This document shows positions 27,665 to 33,310 of a stretch of 33,310 bases of DNA, one piece after another (position 1 is the stretch's first letter; every line of letters begins with the position of its first letter). Source of the stretch: a virus; IMG/VR virus record IMGVR_UViG_3300032242_002994, positions 1-33,310 of that record; one strand, 5' to 3'. The translations under genes and the position numbers were made by a program. The notes beneath the pieces are model-generated. The model was not told the DNA's origin. It did no database searches and saw only the letters and a program-made list of their open reading frames with translations.

Positions 27665-28232
27665 ACTTTTTAATCCTACACCTATTGCTAAAGTTCAAGT
27701 TGATCGAGATACGATTAATAAAATTGACCAATTAAGCGTTAGTTTATTTTCTAAATCTTCTATTACCGAAGATTATCCCGAAACTAACACTACACTGACA
27801 TTACGTGGCGGAGAACAGCGCCGAGTTTTACCGGAAGAATGGCTTGTTAACTGGATTGAAACCCAGGCAAGAGAGTTTCAATTAAAAAGTGAAGTATGGC
27901 CTACTAATTTAATACCTAAACTTGCAAATTGTTGGACTATTGCTCAACCTGAACACAGTTATCAAGTAACGCATACACATCCGCACGGTTCTATCTCGGG
28001 AAATTTATATCTGGAAATTCCAGAATTTAAAGACAACAGTCCGGCGACAGATGGTTGTATAAGTTTTCAGTTGAATCCACCGTCTGTAGATATGACAAAA
28101 TTCATTCATATTAAACCTACAGTAGGCTGTATGTTAATTTTTCCTAGCTGGTTACCGCATCAAGTGTACCCGTGGCAAGGAGCAGGCATGCGCAGAGTAC
28201 TAGCCTGGGACTGTCAGCTCTTGCCCCAATAA
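27654..28232 (+). CDS. Putative 2OG-Fe(II) oxygenase, 2OG-FeII_Oxy_5-like
   Basis: The 192-residue product opens IKLFNPTPIAKVQV and has VTHTHPHGSISGNLYLEIP (H107-x-H109; H111 nearby), then GCMLIFPSWLPHQVYPW with distal H169 and Arg in MRRVLAWD. It overlaps the end of halogenase B by 11 bp, making it the last gene of the overlapping run. Its 3' end overlaps the convergent oxygenase by 19 bp. The substrate is unknown. The family call rests on the HTHP...SG...YL and FPSWLPH pattern. Confidence 0.84.
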   Translation: MDIKLFNPTPIAKVQVDRDTINKIDQLSVSLFSKSSITEDYPETNTTLTLRGGEQRRVLPEEWLVNWIETQAREFQLKSEVWPTNLIPKLANCWTIAQPEHSYQVTHTHPHGSISGNLYLEIPEFKDNSPATDGCISFQLNPPSVDMTKFIHIKPTVGCMLIFPSWLPHQVYPWQGAGMRRVLAWDCQLLPQ

Positions 28233-28744
28233 GTTTTATCAATTTCTTTAGCACCTATAGCAGGCCTTCTATCGTATCGCCAATCAGCGAATGGACCATT
28301 AGCATCTACCCAATGTAAAAATACTTGAGTACATCCGGTTCCAGTATACTCTTCTCGCCAATGTGTTACTTCTATGCCAGGATAAAGTATTGCATCTCCT
28401 TGTTGTAACAACACTGGATCGTGATTTTCAAAACATAACGGCCATGTTTCTCCGCTAACGCACAGACTCATGCTAATTTCACAAGCATTTCTGTCAGTAT
28501 GGGGAGGCATTGTTGCTCCTGTGTAGTATATTCTACAATAACTATAGGTAGGATATAACTCTTTACCTACTATTGCACTAACAGTTTTAGTCAACGATAG
28601 TAATAAATCTTCAGTTGCGGGCAAAGCATACGCACTAAAACTTTTTGGGACTAGTTTATCCCCAAAAGGCCGCTCGTATTTTTTAATATTCAACGCTAGT
28701 TGATCGCATATTTCAACAGAGACTAGATTAGATAAAATTTTCAT
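28214..28744 (-). CDS. Putative 2OG-Fe(II) oxygenase on the opposite strand
   Basis: The 176-residue product has H82-x-D84 in MPPHTDRNACEISMSLCV and distal H128 in YPGIEVTHWREEY, with LLQQGDAILYPG between, as in 2-oxoglutarate oxygenases. Unlike its neighbours it keeps the classical H-x-D and belongs to a different subgroup. It is the only minus-strand gene inside the island. Its 3' end overlaps the upstream oxygenase by 19 bp, and its start is 28 bp from the divergent next gene. It may be a separate acquisition. No strong ribosome site was seen (ACAGG lies just before the ATG). Confidence 0.83.
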   Translation of the reverse strand: MKILSNLVSVEICDQLALNIKKYERPFGDKLVPKSFSAYALPATEDLLLSLTKTVSAIVGKELYPTYSYCRIYYTGATMPPHTDRNACEISMSLCVSGETWPLCFENHDPVLLQQGDAILYPGIEVTHWREEYTGTGCTQVFLHWVDANGPFADWRYDRRPAIGAKEIDKTYWGKS

Positions 28745-28751
28745 CGCCTGT

Positions 28752-28768
28752 TATTTACACCATAAATA
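28752..28768. promoter_or_regulatory. Divergent TAAATA boxes forming an inverted repeat
   Basis: TATTTACACCATAAATA contains TATTTA and TAAATA as a perfect 6-bp inverted repeat with a 5-bp spacer. It fills the 28-bp gap between two divergent oxygenase genes. Read outward, each arm gives a late-promoter-like box (CATAAATA on plus, TGTAAATA on minus) only 4 and 7 bp from the respective ATG. If these are promoters, the transcripts would be nearly leaderless. An operator or chance AT-rich sequence is also possible. Confidence 0.35.
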
Positions 28769-28772
28769 TCTC

Positions 28773-29351
28773 ATGACAATAGAACATTGGTTTTCTACCC
28801 CTATATTTGCTCATGATCTTACTGGAGATAATCTGGAAGACGTGCAGAATGAAATATCGACCTGCATTGAACAAGCACGACACGTATCTTTAACTACAAA
28901 AACACAGTGGGGAGATAGTGTTGCTACAACATTCGATGGCAAAAATGATATCAACATTTACAAATTGGAACTATTAACTGATTTTTTGTTTAGTGCAGTC
29001 GATGAATACATTAAAAATATACAGTATAACGGTCCTGAATTTGAATTAGCGGAATCTTGGTTTAACTTTTACAGCAAAGATGGGTTTCAATATGACCATA
29101 CACATCCAGGCTATAGGGTATCTGGAATATATTACTATTCTACTAACGGAGAAGACGGCAGTGTAAGATTTCAAAATCCCAATGCTTGCATACACGGTCA
29201 TTTGTTCCCGGCAGATGGATCGTCGGCAGAATCAGTTTCATATTCACCTAAGGTAGGAAGGCTATTATTATTTCCTAGCTGGTTAGTACATAGAGTTAAT
29301 AAAAATACTACGGATCACGAACGTATCAGCATAGCGATGAATTTCAAATGA
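28773..29351 (+). CDS. Putative 2OG-Fe(II) oxygenase, 2OG-FeII_Oxy_5-like
   Basis: The 192-residue product opens IEHWFSTPIFAHDL, confirming the start at 28773 even though no Shine-Dalgarno sequence precedes it. Motifs: YDHTHPGYRVSGIYYY with H109-x-H111, GRLLLFPSWLVHRVNKN with distal H173, and Arg in HERISIAMNF. This is one of the clearest members of the family in the window. The stop overlaps the next ATG (ATGA), so the two oxygenases form a short coupled pair. The substrate is unknown. Confidence 0.87.
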   Translation: MTIEHWFSTPIFAHDLTGDNLEDVQNEISTCIEQARHVSLTTKTQWGDSVATTFDGKNDINIYKLELLTDFLFSAVDEYIKNIQYNGPEFELAESWFNFYSKDGFQYDHTHPGYRVSGIYYYSTNGEDGSVRFQNPNACIHGHLFPADGSSAESVSYSPKVGRLLLFPSWLVHRVNKNTTDHERISIAMNFK

Positions 29352-29869
29352 CACATACTTTTGTAAAAGATATCACTTTATTAGAACTGACTGCTAGGCA
29401 ATATAAATTATCAGGCTTAGATCACGATTTACTAGCAAAAGAAGTACTAGCTCACATGGCGGATCGTTTGAGTGACGATCCAAATAGTGGACTAATTGAA
29501 GATAGTGTGTTAGAAATACCCGAAGGTAGTGAAAGTCGGCGTTTAGTAGCTATGGTAGATGAGATAGCGAAAACCAAAGACATGCACACTACAAGTCAGT
29601 GGGGACAAATACACCGTCCATTAGAAAGTACAAATACACATCATCACGGAACCAGTCCGTTCGCATGGGTATATTATGTACAAGTGCCTCCAGGCGCGGG
29701 AGATTTAACATTTTGGTTTTTAGATAGGTTTAGATTTAGTATAAAACCTATTGAAGGTAACCTGATACTATTCCCTGGTTGGATGAATCATAGTGTGGGG
29801 AAAAATCGAAGTAATTATATCCGGATCAGTATCGCCGGAAATTTGACTCAAGCTAGTTTAACTCCATAA
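29348..29869 (+). CDS. Putative 2OG-Fe(II) oxygenase, short divergent member
   Basis: The 173-residue product has NTHHHGTSPFAWVYYVQVP (H98-H99-H100 at the iron position), GNLILFPGWMNHSVGKN with distal H148, and Arg in YIRISIAGNL. The order of motifs matches the preceding gene, to which it is coupled by ATGA, but the overall sequence is distant. The family usually has HTHP here; the HHHG variant may alter iron binding. It is the last gene of the island before the membrane-protein pair. Confidence 0.77.
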   Translation: MTHTFVKDITLLELTARQYKLSGLDHDLLAKEVLAHMADRLSDDPNSGLIEDSVLEIPEGSESRRLVAMVDEIAKTKDMHTTSQWGQIHRPLESTNTHHHGTSPFAWVYYVQVPPGAGDLTFWFLDRFRFSIKPIEGNLILFPGWMNHSVGKNRSNYIRISIAGNLTQASLTP

Positions 29870-29872
29870 ATA
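29865..29872 (+). promoter_or_regulatory. Late-promoter-like box CATAAATA
   Basis: CATAAATA overlaps the preceding stop codon and lies 37 bp upstream of the ATG at 29910. The wording CATAAATATCTC is identical to that at 28761. Just downstream, TATAAT (29881-29886) could act as a sigma70 -10 element, but no matching -35 was found at the right distance. AAGGAGA (29899-29905) is a strong ribosome site. Confidence 0.4.
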
Positions 29873-29909
29873 TCTCGTGCTATAATATTAGTACATTTAA
29901 GGAGAAAAG

Positions 29910-30956
29910 ATGGAATTCATCACAAATGTCCTGCTAAAGGACATATCATACTTATGGATGATATTCTTCATTATGATCACTGCTGGACTAGCAAAAGAGT
30001 ACGCTCTTTTCGCCCCGGCATTCGCCTATGTAAGAAATACATTCCGTAGTAACAAGTTTGTAGTTGTACTCCTAAGTGCGATTGGCGGTATCCTGCCAAT
30101 CGAAGGCCGAGTTACTGTGTCAGCAGGTTTGCTTGATACAGTTGCACCGAAAGAAGGCCCCGGCCGCGAGAAGTTAGGCATTGTAGACTATCTAGCAACG
30201 CATCACTATTATATGTGGTCACCGCTAGAGAAAACTGTAATCCTACCAATTGCGGCATTTGGTCTGACTTATGGTGCATTTATTGGCCTAGTTGCACCCT
30301 TGTTAATTGCCAGCTTGCTGTTCATCAGCATCTACATCTGGACGCAAGTCAAAGATGAAGATCTGGTAATTACTCCGGGAAACTTTAAATTGTCAGCAGT
30401 TTTACGAAACGTGCTTCCAATGTTTATCGCCCTTGGCGTTTACATTTGGGCAGGTGGAGAACAACATGTATTTGCAATTTTTGGTCTACTGACCTTATAC
30501 TATGTAATCATTACTCAACAATGGGGCATTAAGAAATTATTGTCTTACGTTCGATGGGATGTTCTAGCATGGGTAGGTGCAGTTATTATCTTAGGCAATT
30601 ACTTCAAGTCTTATAACGGCGAATTTTTAGCTATGATTAAAACCAGTGGATTAGATCCACATACGTTTGTAGGCATGCTAGCAATTTCAGTTATTGGATT
30701 TGTCGTCAGTTTCTTAATGGGGAGTTCGGGTAAGTTTATCGCTGTTGCTGTTTTAATGGCACAAGTGTTTGGCGTAGAATATTTTTTATGGTTCTTTGCT
30801 ATCGATTTTACCGGCTATCTGTTAAGTCCAACGCATAAGTGTGTTATGATTGGTAATCGCTATTTTGGCACACCGGTCAGCACTTATTATAAAGCATTGG
30901 GCGGATGGGGCTTGCTCTTGTTAGCAACTTCTGCTACAATAATATTTTTATTATAA
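29910..30956 (+). CDS. Polytopic inner-membrane protein, DUF401-like
   Basis: The 348-residue product is strongly hydrophobic with about 8-10 transmembrane segments and no cleavable signal peptide. The conserved-looking segment GGILPIEGRVTVSAGLLD, followed by K...VDY...HHYYMWSPLEKT, recalls the DUF401 integral membrane family, thought to be transporter-like; the match is from memory and uncertain. A second repeat-like segment, SFLMGSSGKFIAVAVLMAQ, sits near the C-terminus. It has a strong ribosome site (AAGGAGA) and is 10 bp from the next gene. It is unusual cargo for a phage, and an auxiliary transport role during infection is inference only. Confidence 0.78.
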   Translation: MEFITNVLLKDISYLWMIFFIMITAGLAKEYALFAPAFAYVRNTFRSNKFVVVLLSAIGGILPIEGRVTVSAGLLDTVAPKEGPGREKLGIVDYLATHHYYMWSPLEKTVILPIAAFGLTYGAFIGLVAPLLIASLLFISIYIWTQVKDEDLVITPGNFKLSAVLRNVLPMFIALGVYIWAGGEQHVFAIFGLLTLYYVIITQQWGIKKLLSYVRWDVLAWVGAVIILGNYFKSYNGEFLAMIKTSGLDPHTFVGMLAISVIGFVVSFLMGSSGKFIAVAVLMAQVFGVEYFLWFFAIDFTGYLLSPTHKCVMIGNRYFGTPVSTYYKALGGWGLLLLATSATIIFLL

Positions 30957-30966
30957 AGGAATCACA

Positions 30967-31557
30967 ATGAAAAAAATCTTCGCAATCTTGGCTTTGGCCT
31001 TTACCGCTTCTGCGTTTGCAGAAAACGGTGTTAACTTTGAGTTCGAACGTGAACGTGGTACAGCATCACCTAACACAATGACGAACACAGTCAAAGTAGC
31101 ACCATTTGTCAAATTAGACAACGGTGTAAAACTTGACCTTCAATTCGGTGCAAGCCGTGATGACGGTACAGTTAGTGGTAGCAATAACGCTCTTGAAAAC
31201 ACAGTGGAAGCTCGTGCTCAAAAGTTGTTTGAAGTTTATCCTGGTCTAAAGTTAGGCGCACGTCTTGGCGTTGGTCAAGTTATCAACGGTGTTAACTCTG
31301 CAGGTAAGACTGTAGACTTTGGTTACTACACAGTTGAGCCAAAAGCCGAATATGCTATCAACGAACAATTGAGTGCATTGGCTTCATGGCGCTATCGTGA
31401 TGCGTTTGCTGACAGCAACAACTATCAGACACGTACATGGAAAGCTGGCTTTGGTTTTGCCGCAACTAAGAAAGACGTAGTTGAAGTTAAGTACTTCGAA
31501 AAGCGTGGCGACTCTAATACCAATGGTGTTGAGTTAGGCTATACACGTAGTTTCTAA
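30967..31557 (+). CDS. Outer-membrane beta-barrel protein with signal peptide
   Basis: The 196-residue product begins with a clear Sec signal peptide (MKKIFAILALAFTASAFA, predicted cleavage after A18). The mature ~178 residues show alternating amphipathic strands and end in GVELGYTRSF; a C-terminal Phe is the usual recognition mark for the BAM machinery. Size fits an eight-stranded barrel like OmpX. AAAGGA (30955-30960) precedes the ATG. Phage-encoded outer-membrane proteins could change surface properties, permeability or superinfection by other phages, but nothing here chooses among these. It pairs with the upstream membrane protein and is followed by a terminator. Confidence 0.85.
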   Translation: MKKIFAILALAFTASAFAENGVNFEFERERGTASPNTMTNTVKVAPFVKLDNGVKLDLQFGASRDDGTVSGSNNALENTVEARAQKLFEVYPGLKLGARLGVGQVINGVNSAGKTVDFGYYTVEPKAEYAINEQLSALASWRYRDAFADSNNYQTRTWKAGFGFAATKKDVVEVKYFEKRGDSNTNGVELGYTRSF

Positions 31558-31575
31558 TTTAATTAGAATCCAAAT

Positions 31576-31600
31576 AAAAGGACCTTCGGGTCCTTTTTTT
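31576..31600 (+). terminator. Rho-independent terminator with UUCG loop
   Basis: GGACC-TTCG-GGTCC forms a perfect 5-bp stem with a stable tetraloop, extended by flanking AAAA/TTTT pairs and followed by a run of seven T. It lies 18 bp after the barrel gene. In reverse it also ends in TTTTATTT, so it may terminate the converging minus-strand transcript too. Confidence 0.93.
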
Positions 31601-32048
31601 ATATTAAGCCAACTAGCTCAAATATTGTTTGTAATTTTGTTCTCATAGCCTTGTTTGAAAAACTATTTTTTAAACCTTGATGTAACGGTTTAGGAGATTG
31701 ATCTAGTATTGCCCATGCCCACGCACTGTGTTCGTCACTTAATACGGGAACAAATTCATCATCGACTAGGCATAGATATGTATGGAAATTGAATACAGCA
31801 TCGTTGCTGACAAATGTTTCAAGCGGAATTGTTTTAATCACATCGGGGAAAGATCCGATTTCTTCGATGATTTCACGCTGTAGCCCCTGCCAAGGATTCT
31901 CACCTTCTATAGTAGTACCACCAACTAGCCCCCAAGTGCCTTGATGTTTACCGTGAGCTTTTTGTAAAAGTAAAAACCTATGAGTATTTCTAGCGTAAAT
32001 TAATGCGCCACTGCATATAATCTTATCTTTTACAATGCTACTCTCCAC
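31599..32048 (-). CDS. Nudix hydrolase
   Basis: The 149-residue product contains the Nudix box from G44 to G65: G44-x5-E50-x7-R58-E59-I-I-E62-E63-I-G65, close to the consensus GX5EX7REUXEEXGU (the last hydrophobic position is Ser). The fold context GTWGLVGG and AWAWAILD is typical. Nudix enzymes hydrolyse nucleoside diphosphates linked to another group, including mutagenic nucleotides, NAD-like compounds or RNA caps; T4-like phages often carry one (T4 NudE). The substrate cannot be read from the sequence. It starts 19 bp inside the end of the gp15-like gene, implying coupled translation. Confidence 0.9.
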   Translation of the reverse strand: MESSIVKDKIICSGALIYARNTHRFLLLQKAHGKHQGTWGLVGGTTIEGENPWQGLQREIIEEIGSFPDVIKTIPLETFVSNDAVFNFHTYLCLVDDEFVPVLSDEHSAWAWAILDQSPKPLHQGLKNSFSNKAMRTKLQTIFELVGLI

Positions 32049-33310
32049 AGACCTGCTCCATATTCGCCTTCAAACGATTTAACCCAGCTTACGCCGTTCC
32101 ATTTGTACTGTACTCCACTGTATATATTCGTTTGATAGAGTAAGGTGTTAGCATTCTGAGTATAATCAAACACAATGGTCCATGCAGAACCACTCCATTC
32201 GATTATATCGTTCGCCTTGGCTACAAAACTACCCCATGCTTGTGTAGTATTTCCAACAGCACCGATATCTTCTATGATTAAAAATCTATCACCTGCACGT
32301 AAATTACTCATACCATTTCCAGGATACACTGTCATAGGATTAATAATAGCATCAAAGGTACCAGCACTATAGCCATTAGTTCTATTATTGCCTGTTGCTG
32401 GTGCTAGAATACTGTTGCTTGGATATGTAGAACTATCTAAAGTGATAGTAACACTAGTGTTATCCAATGGATTTATTGTAAATGTGCCGCCAACTTCAAA
32501 CCCCGTAGATTGCATGAAATATATTTTACTCGATCCTGCTAGATAAGTGCCTTTGCATCCTGCTAAGAAAGCAGACCAGTCTATAGGCACACTTAAATTA
32601 ACGGGCACATCAGTACTGGTGTTTGGCGCACTAACATTGCTACCAGGATTTAATATTTGTGCAGTACTGTTTAATAACAATACTCCGAAATTTCCAGTAT
32701 TTGTAGTGTACTGTGTACTGAGTAAATCGCTCATTGTAGTATCACCGCCCGATGGATCGACGCCAAGTCCTTCAATATATTGATTAACAGGGTCAACACC
32801 AGCCGCTCCGTATATACTAGTAATAATAGTAGCAATAACACCAAGATTCTTAACCTTAGCAGGCGGACTAATCCATATCGGAGCTTCTAATGTTAGTGTT
32901 GCAAGGTCGATAGTATCGTTAGTTCCTACAGGAACTTGTCTGCTAGACCATAATACTTGTGTTAAATCTAATACACTCAAACTAGTCCAATCGATATAGT
33001 TGTCTGTTGTTTGTATTTCTAAACTAGGATTAAACAAAACTAAAATTTGTTCTAGTATTTGTAATTTTTGTTCAGTGCTACTCGACCATATGTCAACACT
33101 TAAAGTTAGTTTGAACGGAGTGGGCATCAATCGTTCTACAGTATAATTTTTACCCTGCCCTTCGCCATAAGTTAAATTACCTGTGACTGGATCCGTGTAT
33201 GTATTACGTTCTCTAACATGTACTTTACCAACATACGTAGCATCTGATAATCTAGTACGATCCAATTGTAAATCTTTAATGTGTACAGCAATACGCGGCA
33301 CACTTTGTAT
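32030..33310 (-). CDS. Tail sheath terminator, T4 gp15-like, 5' truncated
   Basis: The frame is open to the right edge; a GTG at 33299-33301 exists, but the visible start (SVPRIAVHIKDLQLD) aligns with ILPRINLHLVDF about 90 residues into T4 gp15, so the N-terminus is missing. A second match is MPTPFKLTLSVDIWSS and QILEQILVLFNPS (residues ~59-92 from that GTG), corresponding to PSPIKMIYELSIFTR and QIVEQILPYFQP of T4 gp15. gp15 forms a hexamer that caps the contracted-tail sheath and joins head and tail. The ~255-residue C-terminal extension has no counterpart in T4 gp15 (272 residues). It ends YGAGLWRVAL and overlaps the Nudix gene by 19 bp. Confidence 0.75.
   Translation of the reverse strand: MQSVPRIAVHIKDLQLDRTRLSDATYVGKVHVRERNTYTDPVTGNLTYGEGQGKNYTVERLMPTPFKLTLSVDIWSSSTEQKLQILEQILVLFNPSLEIQTTDNYIDWTSLSVLDLTQVLWSSRQVPVGTNDTIDLATLTLEAPIWISPPAKVKNLGVIATIITSIYGAAGVDPVNQYIEGLGVDPSGGDTTMSDLLSTQYTTNTGNFGVLLLNSTAQILNPGSNVSAPNTSTDVPVNLSVPIDWSAFLAGCKGTYLAGSSKIYFMQSTGFEVGGTFTINPLDNTSVTITLDSSTYPSNSILAPATGNNRTNGYSAGTFDAIINPMTVYPGNGMSNLRAGDRFLIIEDIGAVGNTTQAWGSFVAKANDIIEWSGSAWTIVFDYTQNANTLLYQTNIYSGVQYKWNGVSWVKSFEGEYGAGLWRVAL

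Noticed and set aside
19698-29869. Bacterial biosynthetic gene cluster rather than phage DNA
   Set aside because: It is flanked on both sides by virion genes, has no NRPS or PKS core, regulator or resistance gene, and shares the compact overlapping style of the rest of the window.
29881-29886. TATAAT as a sigma70 promoter
   Set aside because: No acceptable -35 lies 16-18 bp upstream; the nearest TTGACT (29843-29848) is 32 bp away. A late-type box just upstream is at least as likely.
33299-33301. GTG as the true start of the gp15-like gene
   Set aside because: The frame stays open to the edge, no ribosome site is visible, and alignment to T4 gp15 places this point about 90 residues into the protein.

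Overview
The window looks like part of the genome of a tailed phage (Caudoviricetes) with a T4-like contractile tail. Four things support this: a gp15-like tail sheath terminator at the right edge, two enormous modular virion proteins of the kind found in T4-like cyanophages and other aquatic myoviruses, dense gene packing with ATGA stop/start overlaps, and TAAATA boxes like T4 late promoters. The DNA is AT-rich. A Gram-negative host is implied by a phage-encoded outer-membrane beta-barrel with a signal peptide and a C-terminal Phe. No tRNA, integrase, transposase or CRISPR array was seen, and the host genus cannot be named from the sequence.

Layout. Positions 1-18208 (+) are a virion adhesin block: a giant protein cut by the left edge (1-5490), its 3397-residue paralogue (5524-15717), and three smaller fibre/structural proteins. 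The giants are built from beta-helix, carbohydrate-binding, propeller-like and short repeat modules, several of which are visibly inserted inside one another. Positions 18246-19701 (+) hold two unrecognised, overlapping genes.

Positions 19698-29869 are the most unusual part: an oxidative tailoring island. It has eight putative Fe(II)/2-oxoglutarate oxygenases, two flavin-dependent tryptophan-halogenase-like proteins, a fusion of a U32-peptidase-like domain to an SAM methyltransferase, and one unassigned protein. From 20363 to 28232 eight genes overlap end to end without a gap, so they are almost certainly co-transcribed and translationally coupled. One oxygenase (28214-28744) is on the opposite strand.

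Positions 29910-31557 (+) encode a polytopic inner-membrane protein (DUF401-like) and a small outer-membrane barrel, closed by a UUCG-loop terminator at 31576-31600. On the minus strand, 31599-33310 carries a Nudix hydrolase and the gp15-like protein, which is cut by the right edge.

How the parts may work together: the adhesins recognise the host surface and gp15 completes the tail. The island could hydroxylate, halogenate and methylate either a small molecule or the phage's own proteins. Its substrate is unknown, and linking it to the neighbouring fibre genes is inference from position only. Phage-encoded flavin halogenases are already known (VirX1 of a marine cyanophage), but I know of no described phage cluster of this composition.
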